NCBI GenBank assembly: GCA_944391715.1
Contig: CALXUP010000009.1
Location: 1 to 54,457, forward strand
Source of the DNA: an uncultured Alphaproteobacteria bacterium
Lineage (GTDB): Bacteria; Pseudomonadota; Alphaproteobacteria; RF32; CAG-239
Reading direction: 5' to 3'
Length of the DNA stretch: 54,457 bases
The notes beneath the pieces were generated by a model. The model was not told the origin of the DNA. It saw only the letters and a program-made list of their open reading frames with translations, and did not search any database. The position numbers and the translations under genes are program-made. This document shows positions 34,916 to 43,513 of the stretch, one piece after another; position 1 is the first letter of the stretch, and each line of letters starts with the position of its first letter.

Positions 34916-35557
34916 TCAAGATTTTACGCCTTTACGTTCTTCTTCAATTTCCCGCACCGGCCGATAAGAAAAACGATGCTCCGGCGTCGCCCCGTGTTCT
35001 TTAAGTCCCTGAATATGCAGCGCCGTTCCGTATCCGGCATTTTTTTCAAAACCATAATACGAATATTTTTCCGCCAATGTCGTCATCAACCGGTCCCGAT
35101 ATACTTTCGCGGCAATCGACGCGGCGGCAATCGACATAGACTTCCCGTCGCCTTTAACCACGGTTTGCACACGACAAGACAGATTTTTCGGTTTTTGATT
35201 ACCGTCAACCAACGCAAATTCAGGTTTTACTTTAAGATTTTCCACGGCGCGCTTCATTGCCAGAAAAGTCGCCTGCAAAATATTCAGCTCATCAATTTCT
35301 TTGGCGCTTGCCAACCCGATCCCGACGCTGACTTTTCCGGATTTTTCCTCCTCCGACAAAAGGTTATACAGCTTTTCTCGTTTTTTAGCTGAAAGTTTTT
35401 TAGAGTCGTCAAGCCCGGCTAAAAGTTCGGGATTCAGATTCCGGTCTAAAATAACTACCGCTCCGGCCGCTACCGGACCGGCCCACGGACCTCGTCCCGC
35501 CTCGTCAATCCCGGCACACAATTTTCCGATACTGTCTTCAAGTTCAAAATCAGGCAT
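34916..35557 (-). CDS. rnhB: Ribonuclease HII
   Basis: 213 residues. Removes ribonucleotides from DNA and RNA primers. The N-terminal GIDEAGRGPWAGPV contains the DE pair of the DEDD metal site; LDDSKKLS, and the SIAAASIAAKVYRD block follow in normal order. It is next to ccrM, a neighbourhood seen in other alphaproteobacteria. Confidence 0.96.
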   Translation of the reverse strand: MPDFELEDSIGKLCAGIDEAGRGPWAGPVAAGAVVILDRNLNPELLAGLDDSKKLSAKKREKLYNLLSEEEKSGKVSVGIGLASAKEIDELNILQATFLAMKRAVENLKVKPEFALVDGNQKPKNLSCRVQTVVKGDGKSMSIAAASIAAKVYRDRLMTTLAEKYSYYGFEKNAGYGTALHIQGLKEHGATPEHRFSYRPVREIEEERKGVKS

Positions 35558-35631
35558 TTCCGCCTCCCGTCCTCATCTATATTTTACTCATCCCCAAAAA
35601 AAACGGCCCGATTGTGCTTTATCCGATAAAG

Positions 35632-35664
35632 CATAAAAAAAGAGGCTGGCATCTCCAGCCCCTT
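35632..35664 (-). terminator. Intrinsic terminator after the glycine-zipper OmpA gene
   Basis: On the minus strand GGCTGG pairs with CCAGCC followed by TCTTTTTTT. A second small hairpin (GCTTTAT/ATAAAGC) sits just beyond. Confidence 0.8.
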
Positions 35665-35679
35665 TTGAACGCCTCAGAA

Positions 35680-36318
35680 CTATTGCTGATTAATCAACAC
35701 AATCTCAACGCGGCGATTCTGCTCGCGGCCGGCCGCCGTTGCATTGGACGCAATCGGATTTGCCGAACCCAAACCGTCAGTAACGATTCTGTTGCCGTCA
35801 ACACCCTGCAGACGCAGATAATTGGAAACCGCATTTGCCCGGCGCAGAGACAATGCCATATTGGTTGCATTGCTGCCGGTGCTGTCGGTATAACCGTTAA
35901 TTTGAACCATCGTCTTGTTGTATTCTTTAATCACTTTGGCAATCGAATTCAAAACCGGCTTAAAACCGTCCATAATGGTTGCTTCATTTGTATTGAACGT
36001 AATATTCCCCGGCATAATCAGATAAACTTTGCCGTCCTGCTCAGCCACCTGAACGCCTGTTCCGAGCAATTCCTGACGCAGTTTGCGAGCCTGAACATCC
36101 ATATAAGCACCCGTTCCGGCACCGGCAACGGCACCAACGCCGGCCCCGATTAAAGCACCTTTTTCACCACCGACCAAAGCGCCGATTCCGGCACCGGCCG
36201 CTGCTCCGATTCCCGTTCCCCAGGCTGTTTTGGAAACCTTGCTCTCTCCCGTATACGGATCTGTCGCACAAGCCGACAGAAAAGAAACCACCATAATGGC
36301 AAGCACAAATTTTTTCAT
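35680..36318 (-). CDS. OmpA-family lipoprotein with glycine zipper
   Basis: 212 residues: lipoprotein signal (lipobox LSAC, Cys about 17), a glycine-zipper region (GIGAAAGAGIGALVGG and repeats, about 34-72), and a C-terminal OmpA domain with INGYTDSTGSNATNMALSLRRA in overlapping parts and GREQNRRVEIVL. It resembles YiaD-type outer-membrane lipoproteins that bind peptidoglycan. The start ATG at 36318 follows AAAGGAGAT; the longer frame to 36522 is spurious because it overlaps the next gene. Confidence 0.93.
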   Translation of the reverse strand: MKKFVLAIMVVSFLSACATDPYTGESKVSKTAWGTGIGAAAGAGIGALVGGEKGALIGAGVGAVAGAGTGAYMDVQARKLRQELLGTGVQVAEQDGKVYLIMPGNITFNTNEATIMDGFKPVLNSIAKVIKEYNKTMVQINGYTDSTGSNATNMALSLRRANAVSNYLRLQGVDGNRIVTDGLGSANPIASNATAAGREQNRRVEIVLINQQ

Positions 36319-36385
36319 TTTTATCTCCTTTTTAACAACATCTGAATAGACTTTAGAGGGAGAAAAATAATTATTCAAGCAAAAT

Positions 36386-36943
36386 TTACGACTTTTGAAT
36401 CTTTGCATATACTTTATGGCTGCGATATCCGTCATATGCCAAAAACACATCATGCAAAGTCCCTTCATAAACATAGCCGCCCCGCTCCGCCACCCGCTGC
36501 GACGGCAGATTGCGCTCGTCAATCTCCAGTTTCAGGCGGTGAAACCCTTTTGCAAAAAAGTATTCCTCAAGCAATCGGACAAGCTCGGTAGCATATCCTT
36601 TTCCGGTTTGTTTTTGGTCAAGAAAATATCCAAACTCTGCCGCCCGGTTTTCAAAATCAATATTAAAGACGCCGCCTGCTCCGACAACTGCTCCGCCGGT
36701 CTTTTCCAAAATCACAAAATCAAACGCCGTTTTTTCGTTCCATTTACCGGCAAACATATCCATGGCCTTGTCAACATCTTCAACCGATTTTGTTCCGTCC
36801 ACCCAAAACAAAAACGCCCTCAGAAAATCCCGCGACCGGTCAATCGCCTGAAAAAGCTCACGGCTGTATTTTCGGTGCCGCTTAACCAGGCGGATTTTCT
36901 CACCGCTCAGTTCTTCCGGCATTGTAAACTCTTCTTTTTTCAT
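36386..36943 (-). CDS. GNAT acetyltransferase, RimJ/RimL type
   Basis: 185 residues. The acetyl-CoA loop QTGKGYATELVRLLEEY and the following FHRLKLEIDERNLPSQRVAERGGY (in overlapping pieces) are the RimJ/RimL hallmark, so it may N-acetylate a ribosomal protein or a small amine. Start chosen at ATG 36943 because of a strong GAGGAGGA site; the ATG at 36973 has none. Confidence 0.88.
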   Translation of the reverse strand: MKKEEFTMPEELSGEKIRLVKRHRKYSRELFQAIDRSRDFLRAFLFWVDGTKSVEDVDKAMDMFAGKWNEKTAFDFVILEKTGGAVVGAGGVFNIDFENRAAEFGYFLDQKQTGKGYATELVRLLEEYFFAKGFHRLKLEIDERNLPSQRVAERGGYVYEGTLHDVFLAYDGYRSHKVYAKIQKS

Positions 36944-36993
36944 CGTCTTCCTCCTCTGTCCAAAAGTATACAACCGCCGAAAACAAAGTAAAG

Positions 36994-37018
36994 AAAAACC
37001 GGAAAGTTTCCTTTCCGG
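36994..37018 (-). terminator. Intrinsic terminator after the 37040 gene
   Basis: CCGGAAAG-TTTC-CTTTCCGG hairpin followed by five T on the minus strand. Confidence 0.8.
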
Positions 37019-37039
37019 CCTAACACATACACAATCTGC

Positions 37040-37663
37040 CTAACTGTGAAGCGCGGTTTTTAACACGCCCTGATAAGACAACAAAACGCCAATTTTTTGC
37101 TTTTGCAAAACCTTTCTTTTTTCTTTTTCCCATTCATCTTCTTTAGCATTTAAGACCTCGGGATGAGAAGTTATCTTCACGGCACTCGGATTTTCCGGCA
37201 GTCGCCGCATAATGGGGATCAGTGTCATTCCGTTCTGCTCGGCCAAAGGAGCGCCGTAAACCTGCTCATAACCACAGATCTGCCAGCGCGCCAGCAATTC
37301 TTTTTTGCACTCGCCGTAAACTTTGTTATATCCTTTGCGGCTCACAAAATCAAACCCCTTGTTCATAATCAGGCTCGATAAAGCGCTTTTGCGAAATTCC
37401 TTCAAAACGGCCATCCGTTCAAACTTCACAAAATCGGCAAAATAACGAATACGCATGGTTCCGACCGGTTTTCCGTCAACCTTGGCCAGAATATGCGTTG
37501 CGCAATAATCATTGCCGTCAAATTCTTTTTCTGCGGGGATTTTATGCTCTTTAACAAAAACTTCCTGACGAACATGCTTCATACCGGCAAAATCGTCATC
37601 GTTTCTGACAATCAGTACTTCAACATTGTTTTCAATCATAAGTGAGCTAATATATTGACTCAT
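37040..37663 (-). CDS. GNAT family N-acetyltransferase, ElaA-like
   Basis: 207 residues. The first 150 form a GNAT domain: VRQEVFVKEHKIPAEKEFDG, ATHILAKVDGKPVGTMRIRY and FERMAVLKEFRKSALSSLIM (quoted with overlaps) match the YjcF/ElaA pattern. A C-terminal extension of about 50 charged residues is not part of the family. The substrate is unknown. It diverges from a LysR-like gene across 72 bases. Confidence 0.82.
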   Translation of the reverse strand: MSQYISSLMIENNVEVLIVRNDDDFAGMKHVRQEVFVKEHKIPAEKEFDGNDYCATHILAKVDGKPVGTMRIRYFADFVKFERMAVLKEFRKSALSSLIMNKGFDFVSRKGYNKVYGECKKELLARWQICGYEQVYGAPLAEQNGMTLIPIMRRLPENPSAVKITSHPEVLNAKEDEWEKEKRKVLQKQKIGVLLSYQGVLKTALHS

Positions 37664-37735
37664 CTTAAATTAAAAGATACTAATTTTATAACAGCATCAT
37701 ATATTTTGAGTCAGAACAAACTGAGATTTAAAAAA

Positions 37736-38293
37736 ATGACAATAAAAAACAACCTTGCTCTTATCCGCCGTTTGCTTTATTTTTACGCGGTTATAGAAAA
37801 CGGCCGGATAAACATAACCGCCGAGCGAAACGGCATAAAGGCGGCCAATCTGAGTAAAATGCTGACCGAGCTGGAAGAAGAGATCGGCGCACCGCTCCTG
37901 GAACGCAGCAATCAGGGCGTCCGTCCGACCGTTTTAGGCCAAAAGATATATCTGCTGAGCAAAGAGCTTTCCCAACATATTTCCGCATTACTGGACCAAA
38001 CCACGGAACATAATACGGCAACGGAAGTCTCCTATTGCTTTCCGGAAAATTTCTGCCTTAACAATCTGGAAGAATTTCATACCCGGTATCCGGACATTTT
38101 GCTGTTCGAAGAAAAAAGTCCTCGCGCCGACGTTATTGTCAGTTACCGGGAACCGCCGGCCGATGCGTCAAAAATTATTGTCAAAAACAATGTCGGCAGT
38201 GCCGTTACTCAGGCTGTCTGGGTCTGCTGCCGGCAAGATTCCGAGGCTGCCGTTCTCTTTGCCGAATTTATAAATGCGTCGCTGCATCTTTAA
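37736..38293 (+). CDS. Short LysR-like transcriptional regulator
   Basis: 185 residues. An N-terminal winged HTH of LysR type (RRLLYFYAVIENGRINITAE, LSKMLTELEEEIGAPLLERS, GQKIYLL) is followed by only about 90 residues of the effector domain, where a normal LysR has 200. The start is ATG 37736; the frame opens at 37655 without a better site. It overlaps the 3' end of the convergent full-length LysR gene by 26 bases. It may be a truncated paralogue that still binds DNA. Confidence 0.7.
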   Translation: MTIKNNLALIRRLLYFYAVIENGRINITAERNGIKAANLSKMLTELEEEIGAPLLERSNQGVRPTVLGQKIYLLSKELSQHISALLDQTTEHNTATEVSYCFPENFCLNNLEEFHTRYPDILLFEEKSPRADVIVSYREPPADASKIIVKNNVGSAVTQAVWVCCRQDSEAAVLFAEFINASLHL

Positions 38294-39149
38294 TATATCT
38301 GACCAACGCCTGCATAATCGGCTGCTTTTTCAAATCGCGCCGCGTAACAATCCAGAATTTGTGTTTCAAATCCATATTGATTTTACTCAAATAAACCAAC
38401 TCGCTTTCCTGTTTTGCCACTCCCAAAGGATGCAGGGCAAGACCAATACCGTCTTTTGTCAGCCGCAAAAGCATGGATGATGAATTGGTTGAGGCCGCCA
38501 CATACCGCGCGCCATCCAAAAAACGCCGGTACTTTTCCCACACATCTGCATAATTGTCCCGGGTACAAATTTTATGATTCTGCAAAATATCGTCTTTGCT
38601 TTTCGGATACCCAAAACGTTCCAGATAAGACCTGGAGGCAAACCAGCCGAACTCCAGACAATATTCACTGGCCGAAAAAATATCGCTCTTCTCCGGCTTT
38701 TCATAAACGATGGCCATATCAACCTCACTGGTCAGGACGGGCGGCTCCAGAGAACAACAAATATTGATATGAACATCGGGATACTTCAGATAAAAATCCG
38801 GTAAGAGGGACGATATATAACCGGCTCCCAACCCATCGCTGGTCCACAGCCGGATATCTCCGATGCTGTTATGCGGCTTGTTTTTCAACATCTGGATTTT
38901 ATGAAGCACACGTTCAACATCACAGCTCAGCTCATACACATTCTGTCCTGCCTCGTTAGCCTGAACGCCGTTGTATACCCGGTTAAAAAGCGTAACCCCG
39001 CAGTATTCTTCAAAACTCTTCAGACATTTTGAAAAATTAGACTGTTTCATCCCGTTGACTTCCGCCGCCTTGGTAATGGAATTATGCTTTATGGCCTCAC
39101 CAAAACACATCAGGTTTCTGAGCAGCTGTATCTTCTCTTTAATCCCCAT
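38268..39149 (-). CDS. LysR-family transcriptional regulator
   Basis: 293 residues, full length. HTH at residues 10-65 (LMCFGEAIKHNSITKAAEVNG, SNFSKCLKSFEEYCGVTLFNR in overlapping parts), then a periplasmic-binding-like effector domain (LWTSDGLGAGYISSLLPDFY, EVDMAIVYEKP). It pairs convergently with the short LysR-like gene, to which its HTH is related. The ligand and target are unknown. Confidence 0.9.
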   Translation of the reverse strand: MGIKEKIQLLRNLMCFGEAIKHNSITKAAEVNGMKQSNFSKCLKSFEEYCGVTLFNRVYNGVQANEAGQNVYELSCDVERVLHKIQMLKNKPHNSIGDIRLWTSDGLGAGYISSLLPDFYLKYPDVHINICCSLEPPVLTSEVDMAIVYEKPEKSDIFSASEYCLEFGWFASRSYLERFGYPKSKDDILQNHKICTRDNYADVWEKYRRFLDGARYVAASTNSSSMLLRLTKDGIGLALHPLGVAKQESELVYLSKINMDLKHKFWIVTRRDLKKQPIMQALVRYIKDAATHL

Positions 39150-39253
39150 TTTGTCTCTTATGAATCAAATTAAAAGGAAAATTAAAATATATGAACAATA
39201 TTTCATATAAACAGCAAAAAGACAACATAAATATTTATGTAATTTTTTAAAAA

Positions 39254-39607
39254 TTACTTTCCGGAAGTAAAATGTTTTAAAAGCAGATTCAGCTGATCCG
39301 CCGCATAATCAAGCAGCCGGTCATCCATCATTTTGATTTTCTCGATAATAACATTCTCTGTTTCCAGGCGGCGGACAGACTTCCTGTCAGAAAAATTAAG
39401 CCCCATCATCTCATCAATACTGACATGATAACGCCTGGCAATTTTGTATATCATCAACAAATCGGGCACTACCAGTCCCCGCTCCAAATTCGAAATTGTC
39501 CGCCAGCTGACATCACAAACGCTCGCCAGTTCTTCCTGCGTCATTCCGGCATTTTCGCGCAACGACCTGACCTTTATTCCCAGAGATTTCTTTATATCTT
39601 CTTTCAT
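39254..39607 (-). CDS. XRE-family HTH transcriptional regulator
   Basis: 117 residues. A Cro/CI-type HTH occupies residues 10-65 (IKVRSLRENAGMTQEELASV, DVSWRTISNLERG), followed by a small C-terminal helical region. Start set at ATG 39607, because the longer frame to 39679 adds a Trp/Phe-rich segment unlike any family member. A perfect palindrome 135 bases upstream may be its operator. Confidence 0.82.
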   Translation of the reverse strand: MKEDIKKSLGIKVRSLRENAGMTQEELASVCDVSWRTISNLERGLVVPDLLMIYKIARRYHVSIDEMMGLNFSDRKSVRRLETENVIIEKIKMMDDRLLDYAADQLNLLLKHFTSGK

Positions 39608-39741
39608 AATCCAGTTTATACTCTGAAACAGATTGTTTATCCACGAAATGGATTTCATAAAGGAAGAATCCAAAAACAATCTGTTGCATTATTTTTTTAA
39701 TTCTTAAGAAAAATATAAGCAAAAATAAGGAATTCAAGGGA

Positions 39742-39761
39742 ACCTATACTAAAGTATAGGT
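39742..39761. promoter_or_regulatory. Palindrome, possible operator
   Basis: ACCTATACT-AA-AGTATAGGT, two perfect 9-base arms, between the XRE gene and the SMR gene. No T run follows, so it is not an intrinsic terminator. An operator for the adjacent XRE regulator is the simplest reading. Confidence 0.5.
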
Positions 39762-39839
39762 AACAATATAAAAAAGCACTGTTTATAAAAAAAACGGAAA
39801 GAAAGTCGTCGCAAAACAACTTCCTTACCGAAAGAAACA

Positions 39840-40157
39840 TCAGTGACCATACTTTAACAGAGCAACACCGGCAATAATCAACAAAACGCCCAGCCCCCGC
39901 ATCAGTGATAACGCGTCATGAAAAAACAACACGCCGATTAAAAAAGTACAGCTCGCACCAATACCTGTCCAAACGGCATAAGCCGTCCCGATCGGAATCT
40001 CCTTTTGCGCCAAATATAAAAAAACACCGCTAAAGGCCATTGCCGCTATTGCAAAAACAATCCATCCGGCCTTAAAGATCGAAGTCTCGGCCATTTTCAG
40101 CCCCGTCGGCCACCCGACCTCAAAAAGCGCCGCAATCATCAGATAAAACCACGCCAT
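39840..40157 (-). CDS. Small multidrug resistance (SMR) transporter, SugE/Gdx type
   Basis: 105 residues, four transmembrane helices. The key glutamate Glu13 (ALFEVGW) is present. GLK near residue 20 and YAVWTGIGA around residue 60 are the SugE/Gdx variants rather than the EmrE ones, so guanidinium export is a possibility. The ATG at 40157 follows GGAGGCAGG. I did not recognise a guanidine riboswitch in the 150 bases upstream; the hairpin there serves as the upstream gene's terminator. Confidence 0.88.
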   Translation of the reverse strand: MAWFYLMIAALFEVGWPTGLKMAETSIFKAGWIVFAIAAMAFSGVFLYLAQKEIPIGTAYAVWTGIGASCTFLIGVLFFHDALSLMRGLGVLLIIAGVALLKYGH

Positions 40158-40193
40158 ACTCCTGCCTCCTTAGAAAGATATAAACTTCATATA

Positions 40194-40247
40194 TAAAAAA
40201 ACATCGTATTTCTGTCTTCTAAGGCCTAACGACAGAAAATACAATGT
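40194..40247 (-). terminator. Terminator after the 40313 gene and before the SMR gene
   Basis: On the minus strand a 16-bp stem (ACATTGTATTTTCTGTC with GACAGAAATACGATGT, one bulge) is followed by seven T. Confidence 0.82.
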
Positions 40248-40312
40248 TTTGTTATTTTACACGGCGGCAAAATAATATTGATTATATAAAAGCCGAAAAC
40301 GATGTCAACCGT

Positions 40313-41545
40313 TTAATCCAGCGTAACCGTCGGTATTGAACGGCGCCAGTTTGCAAACGCGTCAATCTTGCTCCTGTCTGAACGCATCATCTGCTGTTCA
40401 AGACGATATCCGGTAATAACCGCCCGTGCAAATTCACATTTCTGGCGCAGAGTATCCGCCACCAGATTTTGAATGGCCGGCAAAGAAACAAAATCTTCTC
40501 CTTTTTGCAAACACGAATTTTTAACCGCATTTTTCAAAATATTATTGGCAAACTTCTGTAACAACAAAGCTCCTTTGCTCATATTTTCAACCGGTTCAAA
40601 TCCCATAAAATCATGTTCGCCGAGTTCCTTGCTTTTGCGCTTTCCGCTAAAGAATTCATCTATCGGAGCCGCCACTATTTCCCGGGGCGGATTTCCTTCC
40701 ACGCCGAACTTGTCAATTTGTGCGCAAGCCAACGTGCGTCCCCAGATTTTGTTTTGATAGCACACCCCAAAATCTTTATGCTTCATCAACAGCCATTCCT
40801 TCAGATAATGATTATAAAGATTATGATTGTCCTGTGCCGATTCAATAGCAATAAAATGTAATTCGGATTTATGCTTCGGACAATCGGGATTGTAACACAA
40901 AACCAAAAATTCCGATTTAATTTGTTTTTGCTCTTCAACCGAATAACCAAGCTCGCTCATTTTTTGCGTCATCATTTTTTCCAATTGCATAGCAACATAA
41001 CCGCCATGGCAATGTCCGACGACATTCAAACGGCGGATATTTTTCAAGGCCTGCTGCTGACTCAAACGCTGCTTTCCGTTATCTCTTGAAATACGAGGCA
41101 AAACGGCAGCCTCAAAAATATCTTTAACATAAGACGGATTAAACGTTTCTTCCCGGCAATTCTCTGATATGCTGCGTTTTAATTCGGCAAAATGTTCCGG
41201 CCAATAAGTTTCATAGTGCATTCCTTTGCGGGCGATTTTATCTGCGTGATATTTTCCAAAATCACACACTGCCACACACACACGCACATTTTCATCTGCC
41301 AATTCCGGAATACTTTTAACAAAATTATCCGTTTTCTTTAACATACTATTATAACCGCGAAGATACACCCCTTCTCCGCCCGTTCCTGCCAAAACCAAAA
41401 CACATGTCTCTTCCGGCAACACAATCCCTGCCGGTTTAATACGATACGGAGCCTCTGCGGAAGTTGCACACCGCTCCGCCAAAAATGCAAAACTTTTGCC
41501 TTGGCGTTCTTTTTGACAAACGCCAACATATTCTTCAATATTCAT
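40313..41545 (-). CDS. Unknown protein with alpha/beta-hydrolase-like Cys elbow
   Basis: No known family recognised. 410 residues, soluble, no signal peptide. An early beta strand and loop read VLVLAGTGGEG (about 49-59), and VVGHCHGGYVA (about 175-185) looks like a hydrolase nucleophile elbow G-x-Nu-x-G with Cys179 in the nucleophile position (as in dienelactone hydrolases). A central CYNPDCPKH segment and many basic helices follow. The surroundings give no clue: it is a single gene with its own terminator. A peptidase or lipase-like role is a guess. Confidence 0.5.
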   Translation of the reverse strand: MNIEEYVGVCQKERQGKSFAFLAERCATSAEAPYRIKPAGIVLPEETCVLVLAGTGGEGVYLRGYNSMLKKTDNFVKSIPELADENVRVCVAVCDFGKYHADKIARKGMHYETYWPEHFAELKRSISENCREETFNPSYVKDIFEAAVLPRISRDNGKQRLSQQQALKNIRRLNVVGHCHGGYVAMQLEKMMTQKMSELGYSVEEQKQIKSEFLVLCYNPDCPKHKSELHFIAIESAQDNHNLYNHYLKEWLLMKHKDFGVCYQNKIWGRTLACAQIDKFGVEGNPPREIVAAPIDEFFSGKRKSKELGEHDFMGFEPVENMSKGALLLQKFANNILKNAVKNSCLQKGEDFVSLPAIQNLVADTLRQKCEFARAVITGYRLEQQMMRSDRSKIDAFANWRRSIPTVTLD

Positions 41546-41691
41546 AACATAAATTCCTGTTGAGATTTTACCGCCACAATATAACTATTTGTCTTTTTTG
41601 TCAAGTTGCAAAAATCACCGCCGCATATTAATTCATAATTTACCAACACCGTGATAAATTAACGTTCATAAAATCAAACAAGGCAAAAAAA

Positions 41692-42735
41692 ATGAAAGGG
41701 AAAAATATGACTTTTAACATTTCGGAATTCATTCGGGTAAACCGGGTTTACTTTATCTGGGCCGTATTTATGGGGCTGTTGTACCTGTTCCGAAATATGT
41801 TCGGACTTATATTCATCACTTTCATTATGTGCTTTATCGTCTCAAGCATCAGCCACACCCTCCGCCGGAAATACCACGTCAACCGAAGAGCGACGGTCGT
41901 TTGTTTTTACCTTTTGTTTTTAATGAGTGTAACGGCATTTCTGGTATACATCCCGCCGCGGATTTTATCTGAAACAATAAACTTTACGGAACAACTGCCG
42001 GAAAGCATGAAATCCGTCCGCAACTGGATGAACTCCAACCTGGGAGAAAATGAGATGATTGCTCCGCTGCTCCCGCAGATAAAAGAAGCCTTGTTTCCGG
42101 AAACGCTGGTTGTCAGCGTCTGGAACGTCGTCCGCAATATGTTGGAAAAAGGGTTGCACTATTTTGGTTGGTTCTTTTTGGCCATGCTGTTTAGTTTTCT
42201 GATTATGCTCGATTTACCCGAACTCTCCAGAGGAATGCGGCGTCTTCGTTTCACGCGCCTTGCGGAATCCTACCGCGAAACCGCTGACAGCATTCTGCTT
42301 TTTGCCAAAGTCGTCGGCGAGAACTTCCGGGCTCAGTTATTGATTTCAACCATTAACACCATATTAACGGCCGTCTGTCTCCATTTTCTGGGGGTAAAAG
42401 CCATTGCTCTCTTATGCACAATTGTCTTTATGTGCGGGCTGATTCCCGTGTTGGGAATGTGGATTTCTTCCGTTCCGATTGTCCTGATGGCCATAAACAG
42501 CGGCGGCATGGAACTTGGATTATGGGCGCTGCTGATGATTATTGTCATTCATATGCTTGAGGCCTATGTCTTAAATCCGCGGATTGTATCGTCGGTAATG
42601 CACATCAACCCGGTAATGACATTAATAATCTTGTACATTGCCCACAGTATGATCGGCATGTGGGGAATGCTGCTCGGCGTGCCGATTGCCGTATATATTT
42701 ACCGCAAAATAAGCAAGCCTGCTGAAGAGGGCTGA
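41692..42735 (+). CDS. AI-2E family membrane protein, second copy
   Basis: 347 residues, about eight hydrophobic helices, with the family blocks GLIPVLGMWISSVPIVLMAI, LEAYVLNPRIVSSVMHINPV and MWGMLLGVPIAVYIYRKIS (overlaps trimmed). It is only distantly related to the copy at 21969. An alternative start ATG at 41707 has an AAAGGGA site and is about equally likely. Single-gene unit with its own terminator. The substrate is unknown. Confidence 0.88.
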   Translation: MKGKNMTFNISEFIRVNRVYFIWAVFMGLLYLFRNMFGLIFITFIMCFIVSSISHTLRRKYHVNRRATVVCFYLLFLMSVTAFLVYIPPRILSETINFTEQLPESMKSVRNWMNSNLGENEMIAPLLPQIKEALFPETLVVSVWNVVRNMLEKGLHYFGWFFLAMLFSFLIMLDLPELSRGMRRLRFTRLAESYRETADSILLFAKVVGENFRAQLLISTINTILTAVCLHFLGVKAIALLCTIVFMCGLIPVLGMWISSVPIVLMAINSGGMELGLWALLMIIVIHMLEAYVLNPRIVSSVMHINPVMTLIILYIAHSMIGMWGMLLGVPIAVYIYRKISKPAEEG

Positions 42736-42761
42736 AATAAAAGCTTGTTCCTTTCCTTAAT

Positions 42762-42798
42762 AAAAAAGCAGCTTCTACACATGAAGCTGCTTTTTTTT
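42762..42798 (+). terminator. Intrinsic terminator after the second AI-2E gene
   Basis: AAAAAAGCAGCTTC pairs with GAAGCTGCTTTTTT around a 7-base loop, followed by further T. Confidence 0.92.
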
Positions 42799-42818
42799 CC
42801 CAATCCGAATAAATCGGA

Positions 42819-43055
42819 TCATCCACCTTTAATTTTCAAATTATGAAAAGGCTCACGCTTGCCGCTCACCGGAAAAACCACCGCATGAGATGTTCCTTTG
42901 CAAAGAAATTGATACACCTCGCTGATCGGAAGCTCCTCAAACTCTGCTGCCGAAAAAGGCAACAGCTGCATTTGCCCGCAATAAAGCGTCATCAAAAATT
43001 TTGCATCTTCGGGAGATCTTTGCAAATCTTCCTGAAACTTGGGATACTCGCTCAA
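42819..43055 (-). CDS. Small hypothetical protein, doubtful
   Basis: A 78-residue frame whose only start is TTG. The composition looks protein-like (FQEDLQRSPEDAKFLMTLYC, GTSHAVVFPVSGK), but no family is recognised, no good ribosome site is present, and a stop lies 13 codons upstream. It may be a fragment of a decayed gene. Confidence 0.35.
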   Translation of the reverse strand: MSEYPKFQEDLQRSPEDAKFLMTLYCGQMQLLPFSAAEFEELPISEVYQFLCKGTSHAVVFPVSGKREPFHNLKIKGG

Positions 43056-43292
43056 CTGCTCTCTGGAAAACCAGCAAGAACTCCAAAACCCGCCTCATTT
43101 CTGTGGCCTGATATATCAGATAATTTTAAACAAATCTGCCATTTGGCAAAATTTCGCTGACAAATTTAAGCTTAAAACATAAGCAATAAAATTGTTATTT
43201 TTTCAATTTGTTATACAACGAATAAATTTTTAGCGACATAATATATTATATAAAAAGTTATAATACATTTTATCCACAATCTCAAGTTTTAT

Positions 43293-43320
43293 TTGACATC
43301 ATATACATAAGTGATAATAT
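43293..43320 (+). promoter_or_regulatory. Orphan sigma-70 promoter
   Basis: TTGACA (43293-43298), 16-base spacer, TAATAT (43315-43320). No gene of length starts downstream; the transcript would begin with the structured region at 43339-43417. Confidence 0.6.
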
Positions 43321-43326
43321 CACGCC

Positions 43327-43420
43327 ATAAAACTTATAGGGGAGAGATATGTTCTAACCGAAGACAGCAGCAGTTATCCTTTATGAATGTATCTTCGTAT
43401 CATATTTCTCTCCTCCCTTT
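43327..43420 (+). ncRNA. Candidate structured RNA / leader with sequestered ribosome site
   Basis: GGGGAGAGATATG (43339-43351), which looks like a ribosome site plus ATG, can pair with CATATTTCTCTCCTCC (43401-43416), giving about 13 pairs with a 2-base bulge. An inner stem is CGAAGA (43359-43364) with TCTTCG (43392-43397). The ATG opens a two-codon frame, ATG TTC TAA. It sits behind a good promoter. No known RNA family was recognised. Confidence 0.4.
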
Positions 43421-43513
43421 CCGTTCAATCGCACCGCTGTTCTAACAAAAATTCTTCCCTGCGCTATAAACAAAGTTTCCCGCATTTTAAACTGCCCTCC
43501 CCAAAATCGAAGA

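Noticed and set aside
40158-40312. Guanidine riboswitch before the SugE-like gene
   Set aside because: Only one long hairpin with a T run is visible, which fits a terminator for the upstream gene; none of the conserved guanidine-riboswitch loops was recognised.
43270-43278. Perfect DnaA box TTATCCACA in an A/T-rich stretch, possible origin
   Set aside because: Only one good box (a weak one at about 43213) and no oriC-linked genes nearby; chance occurrence is likely. A similar TTATCCACG near 39637 is also isolated.
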